From the NCBI GenBank assembly GCA_950295325.1, contig OX485809.1, positions 22,024,144-22,088,143 of the forward strand: 64,000 bases of DNA, read 5' to 3'. Of this stretch, positions 12,201 to 25,254 are shown one piece after another. Source of the stretch: Polytrichum commune. Its lineage: Eukaryota > Streptophyta > Polytrichopsida > Polytrichales > Polytrichaceae. Numbering within the stretch: position 1 is the stretch's first letter; each line of letters opens with the position of its first letter. Under the pieces are notes generated by a model. That model did no database searches and had not been told where the DNA came from. It worked only from the letters and a program-made list of their open reading frames with translations. A program made the position numbers and the translations under genes.

Positions 12201-15200
12201 ATGAAGGTCGGGGTGGGGGTGGGGGGGAGTTTCGGGGGTGGGGACGTACAAGGAGGGAAGGGGGCACGAGGAGCGTCTTGATGCCGTGGACGACTTGGGA
12301 CTCTTTGGTGCCGATGTCGGGGTTGTCGATGATGGCGTAGCCGTTGAGCTTGGTGCCCCCCACGCTCACGTTTAGGGTTTGGCCCGGGAGGGCGGTCATG
12401 GCCATGTAGTCGGCCACGGCGGCCAGGTTTTGGAGGTCCTCGTACGCCAGCCTCTTCCCGGGGACGATGTGGTACTGGATCACGTTCGTGGCGATGGTCT
12501 TCGCCAGCGTCCCTGTTTTGGAGAACAAGCACGGGTATTTCTGTGCACGCCTCAGTCATTCAACCCATCCATCCATCCATTCATTCATGCATTCATTTGG
12601 GTCGGCTTTTGCGTATTGTATTAGTAGTACGATGCGACAAGATGTGGTGTTTGGTTCATGACATTATTCAGTTCCATAACAATGTTTTGCGGGACTAATA
12701 GCATTCCATGGAATATTCTTTACATTTGGATTGGGTGTGGGGAATATTTGGGAATGTTCTGTGTAATGTCGTCGGTCCCATGGGACGTTGTTATGGATCT
12801 GAATAATGTTATGTTTGGTTTGTCCATATTAGGTAGAGTTATATGTAAAGTGAAGCGGATGCACCGTGGGTTTGGTCACGGTCCCGATCCTTGGGTTTAT
12901 GAGAATCAACACAAAGTCACCCCCTAGTTGTTGTTGTTTTTATATATACTTTGATTACCATACATAAAGATCGGTGTTGGACTATTTGGAACTTGTTTTC
13001 TAGCTTGTCCTGCTAGGGTAGGCGGGCCAAGCTAGCTTTGCATAGGTCAGTCCGGGATTTAGGACATTGCTTCCCATGCGTATACCCTATTCTAGATCTT
13101 GAGATTCATTCAACATTTGAGAGGTAACAAGAGGAGATCCCAGAAGCTTCACCCGAGTTTCAAAATAGGTTCCCATACACAACATGTTATAAAGTTATTA
13201 ATGAAAAGTTATCAAAGAAGGATAAAACTCACGGTTCCGTCCCACTTTGAGAGACTTTTATGGAACATCTCGCAAAATATCATGGTTTGGTAGGGAGTTT
13301 GGACTCACTTTCGACAATTCATAATGTATGTGTAAGGAGTTTTCGAGTGGTGTTAAAACTCCCAGTTTTAGTGAAATGAAGTTGAGGCGTTTGACTTTGG
13401 CCAAAAAGATGACTAAATAGAAATGCAGTGTATGGCAAACCTTTGAAGGCACACAAATTGGTGCTCTCCAAAGTTTGATAGGGGCTCATTTTAAATACCC
13501 AAACATCTTTTAGTCAACATCAAACAACTTCCCTTCATTCCACTCAAATTAGGGGTATTGACGCCACTTGAACACTCCCAAAATATTTATAAAAATGTCA
13601 AAAGTGGTCCAAAACTCCCTACCATACCATGAGCTTTTGAGAGACTTTAACAATGACTCTACGAATATCAAAACTTCTCATGTATATGTGTCAAGTACCT
13701 AAGTTGGCCTTAACCTTAAAATGTCCGAAAGGCCTAGATTGGGCCTCTCATGCACAAAAACTTGTATTTGAGCTACATAAAAGAAATATGTATTTATACT
13801 TCCCTTTGAAGCTAGTTGTGTTCAAAGTGACCATATCCAAAATTAACTTGTTTTTCACATGTACTTTTAAAATTGGGTGAAATACCTTAATGTTATTGAA
13901 GACTTAGGTTCAATTACATAAACCTCTTGAATTAGGTATAGGTATGATCAGGCTTGAACTGATGACTTCATAAGTGTTAGATACTCTACAAAATGAACCT
14001 TCAAATCCCCCAAAAACCTTGAAGTGATTTTTCTATAAATATATAAACAATGTACTATTGGATCACCTTCATGGCAATTGCTATGGTTAACTTCCAAGTT
14101 CTTTTTGTACAATAATAAGCACATAAGCACATAAGCATGTATAATATGACATAATATATCTTATAACATGACATGCATACCTCATTTAATTATGATAATT
14201 GGACAACTATATTTAAGTGGTATTTATGTCTAGCTCCAAAATTGGACACCCAAAAAGGGACATGTTTTAAAGAGATTGGACTACATGGTCAAATAAGTTA
14301 ACCTTTCTAGATTGAATAGTCAACATAATTTATTTTGTGGTGGGGGGGGGGGGGACCGACCTATATGTCCATTTAATGAATATGGAAGTCTTCATTTTGA
14401 TGATGAATAAAATACTTGTGTGAGCTTTGTAAATTACAAAGAAAGTTGCTACAATCTCAATATGGAATTGCTAACCATCTTGTACTAATCGCGACTTTCA
14501 TGTCTCAAAAGAAAGGGGGGTTAGTTGGATAAAGTAACAATTTAAGTCACGTCTACCTTTCTTGTTGATTAGGATTTGGGTTCATTCGTTGTTTTCATAA
14601 AATGTTCATCAATATGTTAGGTATGTTGAATACATTTGTATTGGTCATTGACCAAGCAGTGTTGTGACAATGGTAAATGTATAGGATTAAGGCATGCGGA
14701 TGTTATCTAGTTCCTCTTCTTAATTGGACCCCTATATTTGATTGGTATGTGGTTTGGTGAGGATGAAAGAGCAAACACCATAAAGACACATGTTAAATGA
14801 AGACCGAACTACATCTTTGAATATCATTAACTACTCTACACTCGATAGGGAACATAATTGGAAGGACCTATGTGTTCATTTAAGGAGCCAACAAATGTGC
14901 ACTTTCAATAATCATGACTAAATCAGGGGAGGTCATATTTTCAATCCAACTTTTTTTTCGTCAATGATTCATTATAGATTTGCTAATCCAACACAAACTT
15001 TGTTGTGTAAATCTAATCAATAGAAGTTGGAGAACATGAAAAAAAACGAACCAACTAACACCCACATACCTTAAGATGTTTAAGGGTTTGAATTACTGAG
15101 CATTGTATACACTCGTAAGTGTACAAGACCACACACCCACACCATATGCTCATATGATTCTTGTCAAAGCTAAGGCATTGGAGAATGAATGCTATCTTGG

Positions 15201-16207
15201 AAACCTTCTTAGTAGTTTCTTCCTTGAGAATGTTCATGTTTTCATATTCATCAATTTAAGTCAATATCATGCACGTATTCCAAGATCTACATTGAAAGAA
15301 GTGAACAAGATCTATGATCATTATTTCTTCTATTCTTTGACTGACATTACAACCACCGTGTTTTAGGTCATAAAAAAATCTCATAACATAAGTCAAAAAT
15401 TCCATGAAAAAGACAAAAATAGCATTTTTACTGTAGTTTATAAGGATGTAAGGGAACCGGAAATATTTGCTTCCTCAAGAAGCTGCTATAGTTCCTATCT
15501 ACGTGTTTGGGAGAGCAATGAAACGATGTTTAAGCAAATTTTTTATGTGCATGAACAAATCTATCAAACCCTTTGAAAAAAGAGAGGCAACGAGGTTGTT
15601 ATAAGCTCTCGTGGGTTGAACATCCACGACACCCAATGCAAGTTCGTTACAAAACTTACATTCCATTGATGAGTTTGAGAACTTGAAGAATGTTTAACCC
15701 TTAAAGGACAATGCTGCCCCACGGGCTTGGTATTATTTTGGGAGAATCTTGTTCAAAACTTCTACTCCATTGCACCAAATGGGGTTTTTAGAATGCCAAA
15801 TCAAACACCTTAGCAAGATCTATACTTCTTTAGAATAGAGCCTATGTAAATTAATTGGTTAATCATGCTTAAAATGAATTTTAAAAGATATTTTGGGTGT
15901 GGTATCGGGAAAGCATATGTCCTGTAAGGGTTAACACAAGTACCTTGATGGCCGAATTCTCCGGGGCGAAGAATGTGTATGTGGAAGCGGGACCTTGTGC
16001 AATGGGCCACGACTCGTTGAGAAGATTTTGAAGTGTGTTGCCGTTGCCTTGATATTTTTTGGGTAGGATTGGAGGTGTTGGGGTAAGCCCCTCCACAACC
16101 CTAATGGCCACCATAAGCAACACCATTGCAAGCCCTTGCCTCCACCCCACCTCCAATGTTCTCACATTGTGCGGCCGGCTTGCCATGAAGCATTTGAGAA
16201 TTGTCAT
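12079..16207 (-). CDS. Fasciclin (FAS1)-domain protein, secreted; two exons seen
   Basis: Exon 1 is 16207-15944 (88 codons) and a downstream exon is 12512-12079. Exon 1 begins at ATG 16207, has a hydrophobic signal segment (LAMVLLMVAIRVVEG), then the start of a FAS1 domain with TYTFFAPENSAIK, ending at a donor AAG|GTACTT. The downstream exon, after CAAAACAG, encodes the second half with VIQYHIVPGKRL and VVHGIKTLLVP, the two conserved FAS1 blocks. FAS1 proteins are extracellular adhesion or cell-wall proteins (family knowledge). The exons do not join in phase (phase 0 donor against an acceptor needing one base), and about 15 residues between the blocks are missing, so a small middle exon probably lies in the 3.4-kb intron. 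The C-terminal tail after LLVPP is encoded by the adjoining repeat array and is probably not ancestral. Could be a pseudogene. Confidence 0.65.
12513..15943. other. Large FAS1 intron, AT-rich
   Basis: About 3.4 kb between the two FAS1 exons. It holds a CATC/CATT microsatellite (12566-12597), a dispersed repeat at 12965-13080 and a G homopolymer at about 14341. The expected small middle FAS1 exon was not found by eye. Confidence 0.45.
12965..13080 (-). repeat. Dispersed repeat, inverted partner at 31700-31825
   Basis: Read on the minus strand it shares CCTATGCAAAGCTAGCTTGG and ACAAGCTAGAAA with 31700-31825 (CCTATGCAAGGCTAGCTTGG, ACAAGCTAGAAA), in the same order and spacing. The partner lies in AIP1 intron 4. 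Confidence 0.7.
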
Positions 16208-18211
16208 TCCCAAATTGTGCTTTCGAAGACTTGATGCTTGTATAGCCCGATGCTCTAGGGTATCGTAAAATATTTAGGGACCAAGCTACTCATAGGCTAA
16301 TTAGATTCGAGGCTCTTTGTAATGAGCTATTGACATTTTCTCAAGATCTTGTATGATTGTGTTTGGTAGTTCAAATGTCGGTATAAAGTGAAACAATATC
16401 ATGATTGACGTCAATGAGAACGCATTAGAGGCACTATTTTCCGTCCTTCCCAAATAGTTATTGATTTTCATGAATGTAATGTTGTAGATTTTCATAAACT
16501 AGAGGTTGAATCATTAGCTACCCATGATAGTACCATGGTAGCAAAATGCCATGTGCGACAAAAGATTGCTTGAATTATGTGATAAAGTTGATGACTTGCA
16601 CAAATCAATCAATATTCAACACATGAAGTGTTGAATATGTCACGGTGGTACTATGGTTGAGAACAAGTATCATTGGAACCTTTTGTCAAGTTGAAATTAT
16701 ACAAGCATGACATTAGGAACGGCGCTTTCTTTCTTGAGGATAGCATGCAATAGGTGAAAGCATGAGAATCAATTGTAGGTTTTGGGCATCCTCCTCATAA
16801 ACAAAAGTTTGGGACTCACAACTCCAATTACACTTGTCTTAGAATACAAAGTATGGTCCACACACTAGATCGTGCATACATTAATTTAATGTATTTCTAT
16901 TTGTTCCAAAATTTATTACGAAACCTTTATCATCATGTACTATATTAACTCTTCGCGTATGAAACGACACCATAAAACAAAAATCTTGGTAGTTGTTTGT
17001 TGTAACGAGCACTCTATTTTAAATCTTTTACTAGTGCCATAATCTAGTTAGCATGTGAGGTTTGAGTGGGTCCCATTCAATGTAGGAAGGACATGTTGCA
17101 AAATATGATCATAAAATAGTATAATAGAGAGCCATTTTTGTGTTATCCTTTAGTCTATTTTTCTTACACTCGTGTACACCTTCTAAATCATCAGTTTGCA
17201 TTTAATGCACCTTATATGTACATGCACTGAAGACCATTCCAATGGGCTTAAGGCTCATGGCCTCCACGTAAAATCATCCATCGTGGATGAAGGGGCTCCA
17301 ATAATTTCATTTTTATTTCAAAAAAAAATCCCCTACAAGATTGAAAGTTGATTCATTCCATTCGATGTCACTAGATTAATTCAAGGCCTTTGACTTTATT
17401 TATGAAGTTCGGTTTCTAAAAATAAACATTTCATGCTATAACATAATTCACTACATTTTCACCTTTGCAATGGATGAGTTTACATAGACACCCATGAATT
17501 CCTATCCATTTCAATAGGCATGTTTATCTTTCATGACAACCATTTGGATTTATACATACATACATACATACACACACGTACGTACATATATATAAGATTT
17601 GAAATAGCATGCATGTTCTAATATTAGTAACCTATATATTTGTAGATCCTCTTTGTGGTACTAAGTTCACAAATGTTTTAATGCCAGCTTGGATTTAAAG
17701 TAGTAAATTATCGGTAACATTTTCAACACATCTACACTTCTGACAATAATTGTGCTCATAATACCTCAACATGACTTAAGAGAGATCAAATTGTTTAGAA
17801 GGAAATAAGTGCAGTTGAAGTCCATTTGTAGTCCATTTGTCAATTAGCAATTGGTGCATACTTTAGCATCAAAAATTGTATGATGCACAACACTAACCCG
17901 TGTAATGATCGTGGTTATGTGTCTTTAATTTATATGTATTTTCATACATGCGATCATAAATTGCATACCAATGTAATATGTTAATCTATGGGGAGGGCGA
18001 ACCAACCCATACAACCCATACTTTGTTGGATGATTGCAACCCTACCAACAAGGAACCAATGTACGGGTTGTTTCGCTCCAACTGCTATCTGTTATCTCGC
18101 AATTCTAAATGCACGCATGGTAAGACCTCCATTGTTTTGAGACTGGAGTGATTCAATGTCTCCAAGAACAACAAAACTTGTGCAGTGTAAATCAAAACCC
18201 TAGTTGCCCTC
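16208..18211. other. AT-rich spacer, nothing recognised
   Basis: No coding frame or RNA gene that I can support. A TACA/CACA/TA simple-sequence run lies at about 17552-17595. The left end presumably contains the FAS1 promoter (minus strand). Confidence 0.45.
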
Positions 18212-20254
18212 ATGTTTTACCGATTGCATTGTTTTAGTCGGCCATTGGCAAGGTGTGCCAAGATCATCTCATTGCTTTTGTTGTTGTCTAACACACATAT
18301 ACAACCTCTGGAGGCCAAGGAAGGAACGAAACAACAAGATTATTCTGGTAATCAACACATTATAATTACATTACTTGCATCACTTTGTTGCACTTGGTTT
18401 TACTTTGTGATGTTGAGCACCTATCAAGTATCAAAAGTATTGTTGGTCGTTGTTGTGCAACTTGTGAGGCATATCATTTGTTGACCGGATTGTGCATGTT
18501 ATTGAAGGTGTACTTCCAAAGGATGCTTGGCCGGAGTTGTTATTTCATGATCGATTTGAGGTGGCACACACGATACATGACCCTATAAATAGGCATGATG
18601 ACACCAACATCCGAATATTTGCCCAATACCCTTATGAGGAGGACCACCGCAAGGCTCCCGACTTTGACAAGGACACCGATTATTGGCTTTACATCACAAG
18701 CAATGATATTGTATATGAGATCCCAAAGGCCGGACGGTGGCATCCAAACCGTATAGTCTCAACCCTAACTTTATTGGCTATTTCTTAATGCACAATTTCC
18801 TTATTTAATTGTTCAATTCATACATCTCAATTTCAATCCTCCATCTTGTTTATTTAAAGATAACATTTGAGCTTATTGTTACGCAAACAATCAAGAATCA
18901 AAGTGTTAAAGTTCTTAAGCATGTATTGGAACATATGGGTAGTATACGTTTATGTACATTTATGTGCAATCGAGATCAACTAATCTTATTGTCAACAAAG
19001 AAATTGTGATGTAAGATTTTAGAATTATTGTTGAGAATTGATTAGTATCAATATTTGTTACATATATAATAGTTTCCCATGTTCTATATGCTTCATTTGG
19101 CATTCAAGATGGGCTAACCATGATAATTCATGGTGTGAAGTAGTAGAAAAACGGCATAATGATCCATGTTATGTTTGCGCCAGAGGCAACATTAAAGTCG
19201 TTGTCTTCTTTTCCTTTTCCTTGATGTCAAGCATGCCAGTGGCACATTCAACATTCTACAAGTCTGTCCAACAATCAATGTAAAATGATTCTCTTAATAT
19301 GCGACTTTCTAAGTTTTTTTGCGCCAGTGGCGCATGTTCATCCCATTCATTAAATATATATAGATGATAAATTTTCATTTTGCTACCAATTATTGAGAGA
19401 GATGTAATGTTCTAAGCTCCTCAATGCATTGATTTTGGGAGGGGGGACGGGGTTGAGAAGGTTGTTGCTCTTTCAATAAACAATCTAATTTAGTAAGAAT
19501 TTGGGAATATTTGGGATTCAACGGTGGGACAAACATGCAACCTTGCTTCAAAATAACTTAAAAAAACTTAGTTTTGAGATAATCATTGTGCTATGATTGT
19601 TGAAGGGCACATGAACAATACAATGCTCACCTTGAGCCCTTGACAAGGAAATTGTTGTTCATGATATAATTCATATTTAACATTTACATGTGCTATGCCC
19701 CCCATTTTCATTGCTTCAACAAGAATGAGTTGATATCTTTCTTTAGGAAGTGTGTTCATGTTTAAGGACCACATGCAAAACATGGAGGGATGACTTGTCT
19801 TATTGGACCGCAACCCATGAGACTAATTTCAAATATATAAGTGATCAACTACTAAATTTGAACTATCTCAATACAAATGTCAGTTTATTCTAGCATATTT
19901 GGTTATTGACTCCTTGCCCAAGAGAACACAATCTAATTATGCTACCATGTAATATAAATCAAGATTAAACTACACACCTATAATTCATGAAGGGATTATC
20001 CTAATGTAGAATTTATTTTTATACCCTTAAGTTTAATAATGGACTTTATATGTGCAGGAATAAATCCTGGATGGGCTGATTTGTTGGGGGCACACTACAA
20101 AGTGGCTCTCAAGACCATAGTGAATGATATGCTTGGTGTGTTGATCGAGTATGGCCCGGTTGGAATTCCTCCACCCAACGACACACAAATCAACCGTGTT
20201 TGGCTCTACCTCGATGAAAATGAAAACGTTGCCAATATCCCAAGAGTTGGGTGA
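18212..20254 (+). CDS. Unknown protein with hydrophobic N-terminus, predicted three exons
   Basis: Predicted exons 18212-18347, 18469-18750 and 20058-20254 join in phase (1, then 1) to 204 aa with a TGA end. Donors are CTG|GTAATC and ACC|GTATAG; acceptors are TTGTGAG|GC and TGTGCAG|GA. The N-terminus has a short leucine-rich stretch (IISLLLLLSN) after a basic start, compatible with a signal peptide or anchor. The body is rich in Asp, Pro, Trp and aromatic residues, with phrases such as LPKDAWPELLFHDRF, DKDTDYWLYI, AGRWHPNR and EYGPVGIPPP. Three frames that stay open only over these segments and splice exactly in phase argue for a real gene. I do not recognise the family. Exon 3 could alternatively continue by splicing near its end. 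Confidence 0.45.
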
Positions 20255-23200
20255 TGGTTTATGCATCAACAATTGAGTTGGTTAGAGAAAATGTAGATAA
20301 AGATGAAAAGCAAGTCATGATCGACTATGGTTTGAAGGTCATGCAAAACATGAAAGCATTGGTGTGCTTCAACCAATGTCGTTGAGGGGCGTTGTGATGA
20401 CTTGTCATGATGGCAACATACAGGAAGGATGTTCCATGGACGAAGGATATTTTCCTTCTTGCTTGAAACTATTAAGTCATTTGGTGGATTTTAGCGACAA
20501 GATTAAATGTATGAAGTTTGAATGCCAATGACCCACAAAATAAGATTTCATAAATCATTTACCAAGTAAGAGCAGGTGTCGATTGTGTTGTGCATAGTCC
20601 CGTATCTAGGTATATACCAATGATCAATTGGAAGGACCATCCGGGTAAGAACTTTTGCATTTTTTTAATGCCATTTCTATTTGTTTTTGTTTTTGGCACA
20701 CACTGTCAGCCATTTCCGTTTGAAAAGAAAGATGTTATTGGACTTGTCCAATATATGACATAATGTGACCAACACAGGAACAACAATTGAGTTAAGGTTG
20801 ACACTCACAAGGATAATACAAGCAATGTTGGGCAAGTACTTGATTTGATATTGATAAGGCTAGGGGTCAATATTTTGAGCTCGTTCCGGAGAATGTAATA
20901 GTGCTTAATTACAATTATTTGAAGAAGAAAAACAAAATTGACTAGTTGTGATTCTCAACAAAACATTGGCATTTCTTTCATCAGGTCATTCCAACATATT
21001 ATGATTGTCATGAAGACAATGTATATGAGCCAAAATCAAACATTTTGATTTTGATTTTGATTTTTTATTCATGTTACATGTCGATTCTGATTTTTTGAGC
21101 TAACCAATGTTGTGGGTGCAAATTGAAAGAACCATCTAAAAACTAATAGGTCATGTTGTGTCAATTTAAGTACCGGTCACGAGTGGTCACCAAACAAGCT
21201 CATTCTTTGAGCTAAAAGTGAGAATATATCAGAGGAAGCTAAAGGTGGTGGTTATAGTGAGATGTACAATCAAAGTGAGAATATATGATAAAACCATTCA
21301 TGTGATGATGAACATTACAAATTTCAAAGTTCACCTTTATGATACAATCACAATGGCATGTATACCTAGTATGTTTTTGATGTTTTTGCATTGAGTAGTA
21401 GTTATATGGATTTATTTTCTTGGATGTCAAAATTACACTACATTATTCATGTAGTCATTTAGTGTGGCTCATATTGTTCATAGAGTGATCCATGTGGATA
21501 TTTTTGCAACCATTGGATATATATATATAAACGTGGCATGGTCCACTTGGTGTCATACTTTTAAGGCATGCCACTCTAATTATATGACCATCATGTGTCT
21601 TTATGAAAGAAAACCCCATGTGTGCATAGAATTAGTAAAGGGGAACGTATTAGATGCATGGATTTTAAGCTACCAAACTAGCCATGTATTTATAATTGGA
21701 TTTAAAAACAACATCTAGCAGTTATGTAGATCGATCTATACTTTGACAACAACAACCACAACTTATGTATACATTTTACACACGTCTTATGCATACATTT
21801 TACATTAGCACCTCAATAAACTTTTTTTTTTCTTCTTCTTTTTTTTTCTTTTTTTTTGAGGGGGGGGGCGTGCACATGGTATGCTTATGGTATGCTTAGG
21901 GTAGGGTACATGGCCCCCTTTGTATTTGAGGTCACCTACACTCCGATTTGACACAACATTGGCTTCCCAAGTTACAAATCCTTGGCCTACTCACAACAAC
22001 CAATTAATTACATGCACAACATGTATACATGGCCCCACATGGCAAGTAAACAAATCAACTGGATATGATTGTTTTAATATTATTTGAGGTTGGTGTAAAA
22101 TTCCCTTGGCAGGCCCAATTGTTGGTCCATCTTGTTGAAAACAATGGTTGAAAATTGTTTGTTTTGTGAAGGTGGCCCATCATAACAAGGCATTGTTCCC
22201 CTTGAAATGCCCAAAATCCTTTGCACTAGGGGTGCAAAACCCTAAAAACCCTAATATTGAGTAATGTTATGGGGGTCGGGTTCATACATGACACAAAGAT
22301 CTTTGCAATCACAACCTTCCAATCGTGAAATCGATATGAAGTATTTGAATTAAAACTACACCTAGTGGTGTATAACATGATTGAAATAATATTATTCTTA
22401 CATAAAGACCCCATAAAAGACTTGTTAGGTAGTTGTATAATATGACACATAATTAACAAGGAGAAAATAAATATGCAATTGATGCATAAACAATTGATAA
22501 TATACGATGGCATCCAATACTTGATTGTTTGATTAACTTTATTTTTTTCTCTAAAAGTTTGTGATGATCATTCTCCCCACCACCCACGAAATCATGTCAA
22601 CAATATTCAAATTCCACACCGACATTGGACGGTTTTGTATTTGTGAAGTGCCTTTCACATTACAAAGTTGTGACAGGGTGCGTTCACACTCCCTACTTCT
22701 TGTAGCCAATATGGAACTGCATGCATGAGCAACAAATGTACAATGCATACAAATTACATTGTAATGTTTTCATAATGGCAATGAAGATGTAGGACATGTG
22801 AGATTCCAAATGACAATCTACAATGTATTCATCCAGTTGTTTTTAGTCTAAACCTTCATCCCATTCCAACAAGTTACACCCTCTAGTCTCCTCCAAATTT
22901 GGATGACTACAAAATTACATTCTTAATGTTCTCCTGATTTTTTTTTTAACCGCCTAAGGGCTTAGAAAACCAACTCAAATGACCGTCGAGGAGGAATCCT
23001 TTGAACCCCCACATCAAAACCTTGATTCTTTGGAGGCCCTTATCTAAAACTTATTTAAACTTTAGTTTTGTCATCCACATGAGCCGCCAAGCATGTTTTA
23101 GTAAAGGCAAGTGACTCAAACCTATGATTAACATTCTCTCAAAATTCCACCAATGTAAGAGTGTCGTGGATTTGCATTCTAAAAAAATGACAATACTTTA

Positions 23201-23306
23201 GAGGCTTAATAAGTACTAACTGCTTTGGGAGAGTGTCAAATGCTTAGATAGGTCGTGTTGTGTGTAATGATTGAAAGAGAATTGAGTTGATAGAGTTGTT
23301 ACAAAA
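20255..23306. other. AT-rich spacer, nothing recognised
   Basis: No supported gene. A T/C-rich tract followed by G8 lies at 21825-21872. Short open frames here have no coding character. Confidence 0.45.
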
Positions 23307-23684
23307 ATGGAATTTGGACCCGATCAACAAAGTGCGATCAAATGGGTGCCTCGGAGCGGGTTGGAAGTGGTGGAGGAGCACAAGATCAAGTATGTGTGTG
23401 ACCAGTTGACGTATAAAGTGCTAAGCAACGTGAGGAAGTCCTCGTTCTTGGCGGAGTGGGTGCAAAAACGGTTGCGGGAGGGGCGAATGTATTACATTCA
23501 AGAGCAAGATGTCACAAAGCCAACACGAAGGGTGTTGAGTTCGCAATGGAAACCCTACACAGGCAAGCATGATCCCTCTGGAAAAATTGATCAAGACTTG
23601 TTTCGGTATATGAACTTGAAGCACAAGGTCTTGATGCGGGAGATCATCCGAGACTCGACACGTGGGTTTGTAGAGATATCATGA
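23307..23684 (+). CDS. Orphan ORF or exon, 125 aa, charged
   Basis: The frame opens with ATG 23307 and ends TGA at 23682-23684. The base composition is clearly richer in GC than the flanks, and the product has coding-like composition: many Lys/Arg/Glu and aromatic residues, with VCDQLTYKVLSNVRKSS, WVQKRLREGRMYY and YMNLKHKVLMREIIRD. It reads as an alpha-helical basic protein segment. The frame is open slightly upstream of the ATG, so it may be the last exon of a gene whose first exons lie to the left, possibly the 18.2-20.3 kb gene. No family recognised. Confidence 0.45.
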   Translation: MEFGPDQQSAIKWVPRSGLEVVEEHKIKYVCDQLTYKVLSNVRKSSFLAEWVQKRLREGRMYYIQEQDVTKPTRRVLSSQWKPYTGKHDPSGKIDQDLFRYMNLKHKVLMREIIRDSTRGFVEIS

Positions 23685-25229
23685 AACCCAAAAGAGTTAT
23701 TTGCATGTATTTAGTTTACCAAACCATTGAGAATGCCAAAAGCTATTTGTGTGTTTCGTAGTGGTGTAAAACAATGGTGAGAGAAAGTCTTCCCAATTTC
23801 CATCCGGACAAAGAAATTGCATTGTTGGGATTAATTGTGATGTGATAATGGATTATATGCCAACATGAATATGATTTTGGAAGCTTGCAATCCAAGCCAA
23901 GCTTTCAAAGGTGTTCAATTTGAATCGTTGTCACAAGTTTGAAAATCAACTTTATCATGTGTTGGAGATAATTTTTAGAGCATGCGAGACTCTATGGAGT
24001 GAACTTCAATTGTTGTGTATGTTGAGTAGAATGTGGTCAAAGAGGCTCTTCATTTGAAAGCAACATTTCTCTATTTGTATGCCAAGTGTTGTATGGTAAG
24101 TGTTCCAAAGCTATTGAATTTTATGATGCTTGTAAGAAAATTAAGCTATAGCATGTTGAGTAGCAACGAGGGCATTGGTGTATCACAAAGGCACACAATC
24201 AAAGATCGTTGATTTCAAGTGACTTTGTTGTTGGTGTGAAAGACCTCGTTTTATTCTATTCTACTTCAAAAGAAGAAAGAAAGAAAAAGGGTGTGATCAA
24301 CAATTGAATATACAATTTCAATAAGCCTCACAACACACAAGAATCAATCGCTACATCTTCAAGGACACTTATGCAACTTCTATGATAGACGTCCTAGTAT
24401 GAATTGCATGCAATGTCCCAACAATTATTCCCACTTCTATCATTGCATTTGTTCTCTACCACTAGAGGCCCCAAATTAAGGCAAACTCCAATGTACTATT
24501 TTCCATGTTCTGCAAATGTTTATGCTTTACGCCTAAACACTTTATTTGTTTCTGATGTGATTTTGCCGACAAATAAAAATAAGGCTTTGAAGCATATTAT
24601 GAGATCTCTTACTATTTTGTTCATCAAACACTTCCATGTGGAGTAGGCCGGTCAATATATGAGAGAGCATCTTTAACTTGCTGTCAAAGATATAATTTGG
24701 AATGACCAATCATTGAATTCACCCATTTTGAGTTTCACATGACATGTTTAAATGAGCGTTTGACATTATAAATAAACAAAACATTTTTGTTTGGTAAGGT
24801 CTGAATAGTAAGAAAATGCCGCTATGAAGAAAATTGCAACAATCTTTTGCTCACATCAACATATTTCCGTGAACATGTTTTTCTCACAAATCAAAGTCAT
24901 AGTGGAATCTAAATGAGCACTTGGATCTCTATTCTTCCCTTACAAAGGATGACATGGAGTTGGGAGAAAATGCGAAGAAACTCCCTGGAAAATTTGGATT
25001 CGTGTACACATGAATGACTACTTGATGATTTATTTTCTAAATAATGTGCAAGGGAGTTTAATGAGTGATCACTCTTTGGAGTGATCAAACCAATTACATC
25101 CTTAAGAAAATAGAATATGGATAAAATCACACAAAGTTTTCTAGATGCATGCATTTCATGTGTACTTTGGCAAATTTGACACCTTGGAACTTACTCATGG
25201 ATTTTTTTTTTTACAATTCCATTGATTAA
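23685..25229. other. AT-rich spacer, nothing recognised
   Basis: No supported gene, RNA or structured repeat seen. A T10 run lies near 25202. Confidence 0.4.
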
Positions 25230-25254
25230 AGATTAAAAAAACAACAACAACATA

